DNA from: Longimicrobiales bacterium
GTDB taxonomy: Bacteria; Gemmatimonadota; Gemmatimonadetes; Longimicrobiales; Gaopeijiaceae
Length of the DNA stretch: 64,000 nucleotides
Direction: 5' to 3'
Assembly (NCBI GenBank): GCA_958296005.1
Contig: CATQHQ010000002.1
Location: 372,001-436,000 of the forward strand
Of this stretch, positions 52,801-61,202 are shown one piece after another. A model generated the notes under the pieces. That model was not told the origin of the DNA. It made no database searches and was given only the letters and a program-made list of their open reading frames with translations. The stretch's first letter is position 1; each line of letters opens with the position of its first letter. The translations under genes were made by a program, and so were the position numbers.

Positions 52801-55312
52801 CCTGGAGCCGAGCTACGAGTATGAGATCGAGGAGAACGCGCCCGGGCCGATCGACCTGGGCGTGGTGGGCGCGACGGACCCGGACCGGGCGGACACGCTG
52901 ACGTACAGCTTGGCGGGCGAGGACGCGGAGAGGTTCGAGGTGGACGGGGCGAGCGGCGAGGTGCGGTACGTGGGCGGCGGCGAGGACGCGGAGACTGGCC
53001 CGGCGGGCTGGGAGTTCGAGGTGGTGGTCGCGGACCGGGACGGGCTGACGGACCGAGCGCCGGTAACGGTCGCGCTGTTGGACGTGAACGAGGCGCCGGC
53101 GTTTGCCGACTCGGCGTATGCGTTCGAGCTGGCGGAGAACGCGCGCGGGCCGCGGGACCTGGGGCGCGTGGAGGCGACGGACGTGGACGCGGGGGACGTG
53201 CTGACGTACGGCCTGGCGAGCGGGGACGCGGTGCGGTTCGAGGTGGACGGGACGAGCGGCGAGGTGCGGTACGTGGGTGGGGGCGAGAACTACGAGGACG
53301 GGCCGCCGCGGTACGCGCTGGTGGTGCGGGTGGTGGACGCAGGTGGGCTGGCCGACGAGGCGGACGTGGTGGTGACGGTCCTGGACGTGAACGAGGGTCC
53401 TGAGGCGGTGGGCGGGATCGCGCCGAAGGTGCTGGAGGCGTACGGCGCGGCGGCGGAAGAGGAGCTGGGACCGTACTTCCGGGACCCGGACGGCGACGCG
53501 TTGAGCTACGCGGCGGAGTCGTCGGCGCCGGGGGTGGCGCTGGCGGCGGTGACGGAGGCGGGCCGGCTGTCGATCGCGCCGCAGGCGATCGGAGTGGCGA
53601 CGGTGACGGTGCGGGCGACGGACCCGGGCGGACTGGAGGCGATGCAGGAGGTGCAGGTGACGGTGGAGGCGTCGAGGTCGGAGCGGGAGCGGGCGCTGAA
53701 GCTGGCGCTGGCGGCGTTCGGACGGTCGGTGGGCGCGGAGACGGTCGACGCGATCGGCGGGCGGTTGGGCGTCGAGTCGTCGAGCGCGCTGGGGCGTTCG
53801 CACGTGCAGCTGGGCGGTCGCTCGGTGGGTTGCGGCGAGTTCGGCGGTGGCGAGGCGTGCGGCCTGGCGACGCTGGCGCGCGGCGCGAGCGGTCTACTGG
53901 GCGCACGGCTTTCGCACCCCGGCGCGACGATCGACGCGGCGACGTTGCTGTTCGGCGGCGGTGGGGAGCAGGGCAAGGGCGGGTTCGGCGGCGGCGGCAC
54001 GTACCAAGGCCAGCAGGAAGGCGCGGCCAAGGTTGGGCGCGGCGGCCTGGAGTTCGACCCGGTGTCCCGTCGCAACCTGCTCTCCCAGAGCTCGTTCCAG
54101 CTGTCGTTCGGCGGCGGCGGCGCGGACAGCCTCGACGCCGCTCCGCCGCAGGCCGCGTCGCGCGCCGGCTGGACGCTGTGGGGCCAAGCCAGCGCGGGCG
54201 AGTTCGAGGGCAACCCCGACGACGGGTTCGCACTTGAAGGCCGGACGCGCTCGGCGTATGCCGGGCTGGACTACCGGTTCGGCTCGGGCCTGTTGCTGGG
54301 CTTGGCCGGGTCGCGCAGCGGCATGGAGTCGGATTTCGAGAGCGGGATCAACGGTACGGGATCGGTGGACGCCCGCCTGACCAGCCTCTACCCCTACCTG
54401 CACTGGTCGCCCCGCGAGGGCTTGGGGCTGTGGGGCGCGGCGGGCGCGGGCCGAGGCAGTGCCGACCTCGAGGAGCTGGCCGGCGGCGGCCGGTTCAGCA
54501 CCGACCTCGACATGCGCATGGGCGCGCTGGGCGCGCGCCAGGAGCTGGTCGGCGCGCTGGCGCTGAAGGCCGACGCGTTCTCGGTGCGGATCCAGTCCGC
54601 CGACGCGACCGAACTGGCGGGAGTGACGGCCAACGCGCAGCGGGTGCGCTTGGCGCCGGAGCTGAGCGGCCAATGGGCGGTGGGCGGCGCATCGCTTCGC
54701 ACGCGCGTCGAGCTGGGCGGTCGGCTGGACCGCGGCGACGCCGAGACGGGGATGGGCGCCGAGGCGGGCGCCGAGCTGGGGTTCACCCACCGCGCCAGCG
54801 GGTTCAGCGTGGACGCCCGGGGCCGAACGTTGCTGGTCCACCAGGCCGAGGACTTCAAGGAGTGGAACGCGAGCGTCGCGCTGCGGCTGCAGCCCGGTCG
54901 GGACCAGGGCGGCCTCTCGTTCTCGCTTGAGCCGTCGTGGGGTGCCGGCGGCGGTACCCAGACCCTCTGGCAGACGCAAGGTCGGCTCGGCCCTCAGGCC
55001 ATGGCCCAGCACGCCGCCGCCGACGCTCCGGGCTTGACCCCGGACCGGCTGGCGATGGAGCTGGGCTGGGGCGCAGTCCTGCCCGGCGGCGGCCAGGTCA
55101 GGCCGTTCGGCCGCTGGAGCCGCGAAGGGGCGGACGGCTACCGCCTCAACGTCGGTACGCAGTGGTCGGTGCTGGGCCAGCCCGGCGAAGGCCAAGGCCA
55201 GGGTCCCCAGGGCCTGCGCCTGATGATCGACCTCTTCGGCGAGCAGGCGAACACCGGCATGGAGCCCAGAGAACGCCGCATAGGACTCCTCGGCCGAATC
55301 GAGTTCAGATAA
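49898..55312 (+). CDS. Giant autotransporter with SwmB-like and cadherin repeats
   Basis: This 1,804-residue protein should be displayed on the cell surface as an adhesin. A signal peptide (FLLVALALATAVAGDAKAQ) is followed by about five SwmB-like repeats of roughly 120 residues (YELGETIEVTVGFN..., IGSATR, YASG, GDxDxDGI pattern) to about residue 650. Five cadherin-like repeats of about 100 residues come next (FELAENxxGP, GEVRYVGGGED, DVNEAP) to about 1165, then an Ig-like module. A Cys pair (VGCGEF, EACGL) near 1310-1330 precedes a beta-barrel from about 1420 to the end (GWTLWGQASAGEF to LLGRIEFR). Repeats carry calcium-type Asp clusters. Fragments of related genes are found at 46.0 and 56.7 kb. 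Confidence 0.9.
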   Translation: MLQTTNGRCKRLRRFLLVALALATAVAGDAKAQSAVASVTISSSPLTGTTYELGETIEVTVGFNGAVYVTTQFQPGVTLGIGSATRTAKYASGSQTTSLVFRYTVQASDTDTDGISIAATALAGNIYSSGVLITNLGLGSNAITNSSGHKVNGMAVTAPVVSGTAIASSPASGDTYVLGEQIDVTVTFNRLVAVTGTPQLALTIGTATRQANYASRTGTALTFSYTVQGSDRDADGISVAASALTLNSGTINDPRSGGGAATLGLGTNAISTSSDHKVNGTAASVMNFYPTRGGVSLGRTHELGEQIEFTAIFTHAVDVTGTPQVALGIGSVTRQANYASGSGTTTLLFRYTVVAGDSDSDGITVARTALTLNGGSINDARDGTTAASLVLPIPGGKVDVFVDSSLGPAGVSDVSFSSLPASGNTYGLAELIEVRVTFNKAVAVTGAPQLALTIGTTTRQASYASGPGTTSLTFGYRVQTGDEDTDGISVGPSALTLNGGEINNASDATVAAVLALGSHAIPDDPLHKVDGAVETAPMVSGVLVTSSPGASGAYGPGSVIVVHVAFDRLVSVTGEPRLALTIGGGRRQAAYVSGSGTAVLVFRYVVLGADVDPDGFGVPEDALELNGGEIVIAGGSTAAELGLGSHAMSDIDGQEVNGGGGTDPYFGVSKYEFELTEDVAGPLVLGTVGATDPFGDGLTYVLGGGGEGLFELDASSGELTYVGTGEDAERRSEYLMELRAEASDGRVGTALASVKVLNVNDAPVFVAEEFAFELAENMVGPVVLGVAEAVDLDEGDTLTYRMEAGDGERFEVDRATGEVRYVGGGEDYEGGGPRSWELEVSAVDLAGLKVEAKVAVALTNVNEAPAFADAAYAFELAENAVGPVVLGRVRATDPDAGDRLTYGLAEGDAARFEVDAASGEVRYVGGGEDAETGPASWELVVRATDGGGIEVEAKATVSLLDVNEGPRFLEPSYEYEIEENAPGPIDLGVVGATDPDRADTLTYSLAGEDAERFEVDGASGEVRYVGGGEDAETGPAGWEFEVVVADRDGLTDRAPVTVALLDVNEAPAFADSAYAFELAENARGPRDLGRVEATDVDAGDVLTYGLASGDAVRFEVDGTSGEVRYVGGGENYEDGPPRYALVVRVVDAGGLADEADVVVTVLDVNEGPEAVGGIAPKVLEAYGAAAEEELGPYFRDPDGDALSYAAESSAPGVALAAVTEAGRLSIAPQAIGVATVTVRATDPGGLEAMQEVQVTVEASRSERERALKLALAAFGRSVGAETVDAIGGRLGVESSSALGRSHVQLGGRSVGCGEFGGGEACGLATLARGASGLLGARLSHPGATIDAATLLFGGGGEQGKGGFGGGGTYQGQQEGAAKVGRGGLEFDPVSRRNLLSQSSFQLSFGGGGADSLDAAPPQAASRAGWTLWGQASAGEFEGNPDDGFALEGRTRSAYAGLDYRFGSGLLLGLAGSRSGMESDFESGINGTGSVDARLTSLYPYLHWSPREGLGLWGAAGAGRGSADLEELAGGGRFSTDLDMRMGALGARQELVGALALKADAFSVRIQSADATELAGVTANAQRVRLAPELSGQWAVGGASLRTRVELGGRLDRGDAETGMGAEAGAELGFTHRASGFSVDARGRTLLVHQAEDFKEWNASVALRLQPGRDQGGLSFSLEPSWGAGGGTQTLWQTQGRLGPQAMAQHAAADAPGLTPDRLAMELGWGAVLPGGGQVRPFGRWSREGADGYRLNVGTQWSVLGQPGEGQGQGPQGLRLMIDLFGEQANTGMEPRERRIGLLGRIEFR

Positions 55313-55347
55313 GGCGGATCGCCCGCCTGCGGGCACGAGGGACTACT

Positions 55348-56511
55348 CTAGGCAAGGGCCCCTGCCGCCTGGGCCAGAAAGTCGCGGCCGCTCCCGCAGT
55401 CGATGATCAGGTCGGCGACCTCGGCAACTCCTTCTAGGTCCGCTGCACCCTCCAGCAACGCGGCAAGCCCCTCCGCCGTCTCCGAACCGAACTTCCGCCG
55501 CGCTTGGCGCACCAGCGTGGTCCGCTGCCCGAGCACCTCGCCTTCCTGCCGACCTTCCTGCCGACCTTCCTGCCGACCTTCCTGCCGACCCTCCTGCCGA
55601 CCCTCCTGCCGACCCTCCTCGAGTCCCTTCCGACGGGCTTCTCGGCGCTCCGCCGCCCACCACGTATCCACGACTGGGCTCGCCAGGTCCTCCAGCTCCC
55701 GCAACTTCGCCATCTCTTCCTCCTTGGCTCCCTCTTCGATCATCGAACTCAGCACCCACTCCACCAGCGCCCGTCTCGCCGGACTGTCCTCCGGCAGCAA
55801 CTCCCGCAACGTCGCCAGCGCCTGGTCAAATTCGGCCCGGTCCCGCGCGTAGCGCAACCTCAACCCCGCCGTCCGGGGCGTGTCCGCCCGCGTCAGCCCC
55901 TTCGCCTCCTCCGCCTCCGACACCAGCAGGAACTCGTGGCCGAGGGCGAACGGCAGGAACGCCTTCGCCTCCTCAGTCAGCATCTCCTCGAGGCGGGTCG
56001 GCGCGTCCCATGGCTTGGCCCCGAGGTACACGACGATCGGCAGCACCGGCGGCAACTTCCGCCGCTTGCGCACCTCCGAGTCCTTGGCGAGCTCCTCGTA
56101 GACCAGGGCCGTCTCCAACAGGATGCGCACGGGCATGCGCCAGTCCACCGTGGATTGGGCCTCGAAGAGGAAGACCACGTAGAGCCACGAGTCCCGGAAC
56201 GGCGCCTTCCACACCATGTCCGTGTGGCGGACAGTCCTGGACTTGCTGTCGACGTACTCGGTCGGCCCCTTCTGGAGCTTGGCGAGCTCCACGTCTGCGA
56301 CGATCCTCCCGAAGACATGCTTGCCCAGGAACTCGTCCACCATGCCCTTATCGCCATAGAAGCCCTTGGCGCTCTTGTCCTTTGGCTGGTGGATCGCCTT
56401 GCGGCGAACCTCGTCCGGGGGAGGCGCTTCTTCGGAAGGCTTGTCCTGGGACGCATCCCGCTCGGGGGGCTCGCCTGCGGGACTCCGATCTTGGGGGCCG
56501 GCAGCTGCCAT
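55348..56511 (-). CDS. Rpn-type PD-(D/E)XK nuclease / putative transposase-like protein, copy 2
   Basis: This 387-residue protein is nearly identical to copy 1 on the plus strand at 44.9 kb, with TDMVWKAP and VVFLFEAQS as the nuclease core. It is 25 residues longer, because near residue 300 it carries six EGRQ repeats encoded by a 12-base tandem repeat, followed by EGEVLGQRTTLV. Both copies keep full frames and the same catalytic residues, so both may be active. It converges with the autotransporter gene 35 bases away. Confidence 0.8.
   Translation of the reverse strand: MAAAGPQDRSPAGEPPERDASQDKPSEEAPPPDEVRRKAIHQPKDKSAKGFYGDKGMVDEFLGKHVFGRIVADVELAKLQKGPTEYVDSKSRTVRHTDMVWKAPFRDSWLYVVFLFEAQSTVDWRMPVRILLETALVYEELAKDSEVRKRRKLPPVLPIVVYLGAKPWDAPTRLEEMLTEEAKAFLPFALGHEFLLVSEAEEAKGLTRADTPRTAGLRLRYARDRAEFDQALATLRELLPEDSPARRALVEWVLSSMIEEGAKEEEMAKLRELEDLASPVVDTWWAAERREARRKGLEEGRQEGRQEGRQEGRQEGRQEGRQEGEVLGQRTTLVRQARRKFGSETAEGLAALLEGAADLEGVAEVADLIIDCGSGRDFLAQAAGALA
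55543..55620. repeat. 12-base tandem repeat inside rpn copy 2
   Basis: About six units of a 12-mer (TTCCTGCCGACC, later units with CTCCTG) encode (EGRQ)n on the minus strand. The unit is a multiple of three, so changes in copy number would alter length without breaking the frame. Copy 1 has a single EGRL at this site. Confidence 0.9.
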
Positions 56512-56733
56512 GGGTGCCTCTCCTCGAAGAGCGTGGTCGGCGTTCCGGCGGCCTCAGCCGACAGTGGTCCTCGGAGGGTCACGGACCTAGCGCGGAGGCT
56601 AGCCGGATATGAGCTCCCTAAAGCGTCGCGACTCGAAATGGGCGCTTCCATGGCTGGATGGGACGCCGTCGAATTTGGGCGCGCCGCCTGCCGCTGAAGC
56701 TGCCGGGCCGTGCGCTTGGCCTCGGCCAACAGG

Positions 56734-56915
56734 CCTGAGCTGGCGCTGACGATCGGCACGGCGACGCGCCAAGCGACGTACGCCTCGGGCGCGGGGACGT
56801 CGTCGCTGGTGTTTTCGTACGTGGTGGCGGCGACCCGGACACCGACGGGACCACCATCGCGGCGGCGGCGTTGACCGGGAATATCTATTACCAGTCGAGC
56901 GGAAGCCTGCTCAGT
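56734..56915 (+). pseudogene. Decayed SwmB-repeat autotransporter fragment
   Basis: The frame reads ELALTIGTATRQATYASGAG and SLVFSYVVAA, then one base is missing, after which DPDTDGTTIAAAALTGNIYY follows in the next frame. This is one repeat of the SwmB type seen in the autotransporter at 49.9 kb, closest to its first and second repeats. It lies in the 531-base gap between rpn copy 2 and the endopeptidase gene. The rest of this gap holds the repeat-arm flank and, near 57031, the ribosome binding site of the next gene. Confidence 0.78.
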
Positions 56916-57042
56916 GATCTGGATCCGCCATGGACGTTTCCCAGGATCGCCCCCGACTCCCATCGCTCTTGCCCAAGCGGCTGTCGCGCCCCCACTGTGT
57001 CGCAACCCCGTCGTCCGTCCGCCCCGTCGTGGAGATGCAGTC

Positions 57043-59493
57043 ATGAACCGCGCCCGATCCGCTTCCCCGGCGCTCGCAGCCGCCCTAGCTCCCACGGGCT
57101 TGGCCCTAGTCGCGGTCGCGGCAGGAGTCGTCGTCGCCGCTGCCAGCCCCGTCGCCGCCCAGACCGGCTACCGGTCGCCGCCTCCCGAAGTCGTCCAGAT
57201 CCTCGACGCGCCCCCTGCGCCGTTCGTCTCCGTCTCGCCGGATCGGCGCTGGCTGGCGCTGGCCCACCGCAAGACGATGCCCAGCATCGAAGAGCAGTCG
57301 CAGCCGATGCTTCGGCTGGCGGGGAGGCGGATCAACCCGGCCACCAACGGGCGCTTCGGCTCGCCTCTGGTGACAGGTTTCAGCGTGCTGGATGTGGAGA
57401 GCGGTGCCGAGCGCGCCATTGACCTGCCCGCCGGGGACGGCTGGTCCACGCCCGACTTCTCCCCGGACGGCCGAATGTTCGCGTTCGAGCGCGCCACGGG
57501 CCGCGGCATCGAGCTGTGGGTGGTGGAGGTCGCGTCGGCGGAGGCCCGGATGCTGGTCGGCCCGCGTCTCAACGGCGCCGGCGGATCGGCGTGCGACTGG
57601 TTGCCGGACGGCGGTGCGCTGCTGTGCCGTCTAGTGCCCGAAGGACGGGGCGACCCGCCGGAGGAGCCGACGACGCCCACGGGACCCGTCGTGCAGGAGT
57701 CGGAAGGCCGGGCAGCGCCGGTTCGGACGTACCAGGACCTCCTCAAGTCGCCCTACGACGCGGCGTTGTACGAGCACTACGCCACCGCCCAGCTGGCCAT
57801 TGTGGATGCCGCCTCCGGCGAGGCGCGCCCCATCGGCTCGCCGGGCGTCTTCGGGTCGACCAGCGTGTCGCCCAGCGGCGGGCTGATCTTGGTCCAGCGC
57901 CTGCGGAAGCCCTTCTCGTATTTGGTGCCCGATCGCCTCTTCGCCCGGGACGTGGAGCTCTGGGAGATCGACGGACGGGTCGTGCGCACGGTCCACGAGA
58001 TCGCCCTGGGCGAAGGCATTCCCATCGGCGGCGTCTACGACGGCCCTCGCGGGCACCACTGGATCGACGGCGAAGACGACGTGCTGGCGTACACCGAGGC
58101 GCTGGACGGTGGCAACCCCCGCGCCGAGGCTGCTCACCGCGACCGCCTCATGGCGTTGCGCGCGCCCTTCGACGGCGAGGCGGAGGAGCTTGCCCGAACC
58201 GAATTCCGCCTCATGGGAACGACCCGCGGGGCGGGCGACTTCGCGCTCCTGATCGAGTACGACCGTCCCAGCCGCACCATGCGCACCTGGAAGGCTGACG
58301 TCGGCCAGCGGCCGTTTGGCGTCGAACTGCTTTGGGAACGGAACTCGGAGGACCGCTACGGGAACCCGGGGTCGCCGGTCATGAATCCGGCGGGCGACAG
58401 AATGGTCCAGCGGGACAGCTGGATATACCTGCGAGGCGCCGGTGCTTCCGACGAAGGCGATCGGCCCTTCCTCGATCGGATGAACGTGGAGACGGGCGCG
58501 ACGGAGCGGCTCTTCCGGTCGGGGTCCGATTCCTACGAGACCGTCGTGGCCATGCTGGACGACGAAGGCCGGCGGGTGCTCACCAGCTACGAGTCCACGA
58601 CCGAGCCGCCGAACTACTACCTGCGCGACCTGCAAAGCGACCAACGGCGCGCGCTGACCCGCTTCCCGAACCCGGCGCCCCAGCTCGCAGGGGTGTCGAA
58701 GGAGTTTCTGACCTACGAACGGGAGGACGGCGTCCAGCTGTCGGGCACCCTCTACCTGCCCCCGGACTACGAGGGCGGCCGCGTGCCGACGGTGCTGTGG
58801 GCGTACCCGCGAGAGTACGCCAACGCCCAGACGGCGGGACAGGTTCGGGGCTCTCCCAACCGGTTCTCGAGGATCGGCGGCTCGTCCCACATGTTCTTCC
58901 TGACCCAGGGATATGCGGTGTTCAACGACCCGACGATGCCGATCATCGGCGGCGACGTGGCGAACGACACCTACGTGGAGCAGTTGGTGTCGTCTGCGAA
59001 GGCGGCGGTGGACTTGGTGGTGTCGATGGGAGTGGCGGACCCGGACCGAATCGGGATCGGCGGCCACTCCTACGGCGCCTTCATGACCGCGAACTTGCTG
59101 GCTCACTCGAACCTCTTCCAAGCCGGGATCGCCCGGAGCGGCGCCTACAACCGGACCCTGACCCCCTTCGGCTTCCAGTCGGAGCGGCGGACGTTTTGGG
59201 AAGCGCCGGACCTCTACTTCGCCATGTCGCCGTTCATGCACGCGGACCATATCGACGAGCCGATGCTCATGATCCACGGAACCGCCGACAACAACTCCGG
59301 AACGTTCCCGGTGCAGTCGGAGCGGATGTACCACGCGGTGAAGGGGCTGGGCGGGAAGGCCCGCTTGGTGATGCTGCCCGCCGAGAGCCACGGCTACCGC
59401 GCTCGCGAGTCGGTGCTTCACGCTCTGGCCGAGATGATCGAGTGGTTCGACCGCTACGTGAAGAGATCGGGCGAGCGCCGGGCGGCGTCGTGA
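57043..59493 (+). CDS. Secreted S9D glutamyl endopeptidase (CGEP-like)
   Basis: This 816-residue exported peptidase has a signal peptide ending near SPVAAQ and a long beta-propeller part. The catalytic domain is strikingly close to plant chloroplast glutamyl endopeptidase: AYPREYANAQTAGQVRGSPN, IGGHSYGAFMTANLLAHSN (Ser676), SGAYNRTLTPFGFQ, HGTADNNSG (Asp749), and LPAESHGYRARES (His783). It should cut after Glu. GGAGA lies 7 bases before the ATG. It converges with the DUF4097 gene, whose stop lies 1 base away. Confidence 0.93.
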   Translation: MNRARSASPALAAALAPTGLALVAVAAGVVVAAASPVAAQTGYRSPPPEVVQILDAPPAPFVSVSPDRRWLALAHRKTMPSIEEQSQPMLRLAGRRINPATNGRFGSPLVTGFSVLDVESGAERAIDLPAGDGWSTPDFSPDGRMFAFERATGRGIELWVVEVASAEARMLVGPRLNGAGGSACDWLPDGGALLCRLVPEGRGDPPEEPTTPTGPVVQESEGRAAPVRTYQDLLKSPYDAALYEHYATAQLAIVDAASGEARPIGSPGVFGSTSVSPSGGLILVQRLRKPFSYLVPDRLFARDVELWEIDGRVVRTVHEIALGEGIPIGGVYDGPRGHHWIDGEDDVLAYTEALDGGNPRAEAAHRDRLMALRAPFDGEAEELARTEFRLMGTTRGAGDFALLIEYDRPSRTMRTWKADVGQRPFGVELLWERNSEDRYGNPGSPVMNPAGDRMVQRDSWIYLRGAGASDEGDRPFLDRMNVETGATERLFRSGSDSYETVVAMLDDEGRRVLTSYESTTEPPNYYLRDLQSDQRRALTRFPNPAPQLAGVSKEFLTYEREDGVQLSGTLYLPPDYEGGRVPTVLWAYPREYANAQTAGQVRGSPNRFSRIGGSSHMFFLTQGYAVFNDPTMPIIGGDVANDTYVEQLVSSAKAAVDLVVSMGVADPDRIGIGGHSYGAFMTANLLAHSNLFQAGIARSGAYNRTLTPFGFQSERRTFWEAPDLYFAMSPFMHADHIDEPMLMIHGTADNNSGTFPVQSERMYHAVKGLGGKARLVMLPAESHGYRARESVLHALAEMIEWFDRYVKRSGERRAAS

Positions 59494-59494
59494 G

Positions 59495-60421
59495 TCAGGA
59501 CCCTGGCGGCCGCACCACGATCGTCCCGCTGTAGGTCTCCACTTCGATCAGCGCGCCGCCGGCGCCCAGCGTGTAGGTGGAGCGGTACCGGCGGGAGCGG
59601 CCCTCCTGCGCGGCGGCTGCCGGATGGTCGACCCTGACTCGGCCGCTGGCCGTGTAGACTTCCAACTCCGCATCGGTGGAAGACGGCAGCTCCAGCAGGA
59701 TTCGCCCGCCATGGGTGTTGAAGTAGTATTCGCCGTCCGGGGTCGTTTCCCCCTTGAACTCGATGCTGCCGCCGACGGTCGTCGCCTCCACCGAAGTCGC
59801 GGCGACTCCCTCCAAGACCACTGTACCCGCTACCGTCTCGGCCACGACCGACCCTCGGGAGTCCGACACGCGGATCGTTCCCGACATCGTCTCGGCGTTG
59901 ATCCAGCCTTCGGCGTCCGCGATGCGGATCGTGCCCGAAACGCTCTCGGCGTTCACGTCCCCTCGGGCACCGGCGATCGACAGGCTGCCGGCGACCGTTG
60001 AAGCCGACACCCGGTCTCGACCCCCCGTCACGGACACGCTTCCGGTGAACGTCTCGGCGTCGATCCGGCCCGTCGTTCCTTCCACTGTAATGGTGGTCTG
60101 CCACCCCTCCACCGAGACGTCGAACCGGGCGGGCACCTGGATGTGGTAGTCCGCCACCCCCGAGAAGCCGTTTCCCGCCGCCTCCACGTACACCGTCTCC
60201 CCCGAACGGCGGATCTCGACGTGCCGGCGGCGCGAATGTTCCGCCCGGACGCGGATCTCGTCTCGGTCCCACGCCTCCACCACGATCTGGCCGCCATGGT
60301 TTTCCACGTCCAGCCGGGACGCGCCCTGGGCCGCAAAGGTGGTGTCGGTGTCCTGGACCGGGGCTGTGGCCGTTACCGCCCCGGCGGCTGCCAGCCCCGC
60401 CGTCAACGCTTCGAGGAACAT
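59495..60421 (-). CDS. DUF4097 beta-strand repeat protein (putative adhesin-like)
   Basis: This 308-residue protein has a short hydrophobic start (LTAGLAAAGAVTATAPVQ) and a series of beta-strand repeats such as GRIDAETFTGSVSVTGG, GDVNAESVSGTIRIADA and GWINAETMSGTIRVSDS, the DUF4097 pattern of a right-handed beta-helix-like fold. Such proteins are often encoded next to ECF sigma / anti-sigma pairs, as here, and may sense or respond to envelope stress. It is the third gene of the sigma operon, 29 bases after the anti-sigma gene. Confidence 0.87.
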   Translation of the reverse strand: MFLEALTAGLAAAGAVTATAPVQDTDTTFAAQGASRLDVENHGGQIVVEAWDRDEIRVRAEHSRRRHVEIRRSGETVYVEAAGNGFSGVADYHIQVPARFDVSVEGWQTTITVEGTTGRIDAETFTGSVSVTGGRDRVSASTVAGSLSIAGARGDVNAESVSGTIRIADAEGWINAETMSGTIRVSDSRGSVVAETVAGTVVLEGVAATSVEATTVGGSIEFKGETTPDGEYYFNTHGGRILLELPSSTDAELEVYTASGRVRVDHPAAAAQEGRSRRYRSTYTLGAGGALIEVETYSGTIVVRPPGS

Positions 60422-60450
60422 CTGTCGCCTCCTTTAGTGCCAGTTGCCGC

Positions 60451-61197
60451 CTATGCCGCCGACTGGACGGCCGCGGCCGTGCTCCGCAACAGCTCCAGCC
60501 GCCGCTTCATGTTCGCGAAGAGGATCCGCGTCAGCTCCTCGCTGCCCGGGTCCTCCTCCAACGCTCGGCGCGCCTGCGCGATCGCCTGGTCCGCGACCGC
60601 CAGCGCCTCGCGAACCGCGTCCAGCGTCTCGGGAGAGAGCGCCGTTGCTCCGTCCTCCAGTATCCGGGCGAAGGCTTTGGCCGACGCCTCGTAGCCCTCG
60701 AACAGCGCGGCCACGCCGGGATCGGCCGCGCCCGCAAAGGCCGCCGATGCCTCGGGCGCGCCCGGCACCAGCAGTGCTCCGCCCTCGGCCCGCTCGTCCT
60801 CGGAGGGACCGAAGCCGGGGGTGCCCAGGGCCAGCCAGGCCGCGGTGCCGAAGATCGTGGTCGCGACCAGCCCCGCGGCTGCCAGCCGGGGGAGGGAGTA
60901 TCTCCAACGCCGGGCGGCGTCCCACCGGGTTACGGAGCGAACCGACGCGCCTACTGCCACGTCCTCCCCAGCCCCAGCGCCGGTCCGCTCCGCAATCCGG
61001 CCCCAGAGCGCGTCCGGGTCCGTGGGTTGCGCTTCGGCGGGCAGTGCGCCCACCGCGGTGACGACCTCCGACAGGGCGGCGTACTCGCGACGGAGCGCGG
61101 GCTCGTTGTCCATGCGCGCCTCCAGGGCCGCCCGCGCCTCGGCGTCCAGCCCACCGTCCAGATAGTCGTTGAGGAGCTTCTCGTCTCGTTTGTTCAT
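60451..61197 (-). CDS. Probable anti-sigma factor, single-pass membrane protein
   Basis: This 248-residue protein begins with a short anti-sigma-like helical domain (DEKLLNDYLDGGLDAEARAALEARM) and lacks the HxxxCxxC zinc motif. One transmembrane segment (LAAAGLVATTIFGTAAWLAL, about 107-126) separates it from a helical periplasmic part (LFEGYEASAKAFARILEDG, EELTRILFANMKRRLELL). It starts 5 bases after the sigma gene and should hold the sigma factor at the membrane until a signal is received. Confidence 0.82.
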   Translation of the reverse strand: MNKRDEKLLNDYLDGGLDAEARAALEARMDNEPALRREYAALSEVVTAVGALPAEAQPTDPDALWGRIAERTGAGAGEDVAVGASVRSVTRWDAARRWRYSLPRLAAAGLVATTIFGTAAWLALGTPGFGPSEDERAEGGALLVPGAPEASAAFAGAADPGVAALFEGYEASAKAFARILEDGATALSPETLDAVREALAVADQAIAQARRALEEDPGSEELTRILFANMKRRLELLRSTAAAVQSAA

Positions 61198-61202
61198 TGC
61201 CG

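Larger units (their letters stand above)
55288..56698. repeat. Inverted repeat, right arm (contains rpn copy 2)
   Basis: This is the counterpart of 44680-46025 in opposite orientation. It includes the last bases of the intact autotransporter gene, the intergenic segment, rpn copy 2 and about 180 bases before its start. The spacer between the arms is about 9.3 kb. Confidence 0.85.

Noticed and set aside
51900..53400. Regular repeats that could suggest a repeat array or CRISPR
   Set aside because: They are in-frame 300-base coding repeats of the autotransporter cadherin modules, without spacers or palindromic short repeats.
56914..57042. Upstream extension of the glutamyl endopeptidase from an ATG at 56914
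   Set aside because: The added residues have no signal character and come partly from decayed repeat DNA; the ATG at 57043 has a good ribosome binding site and a signal peptide.
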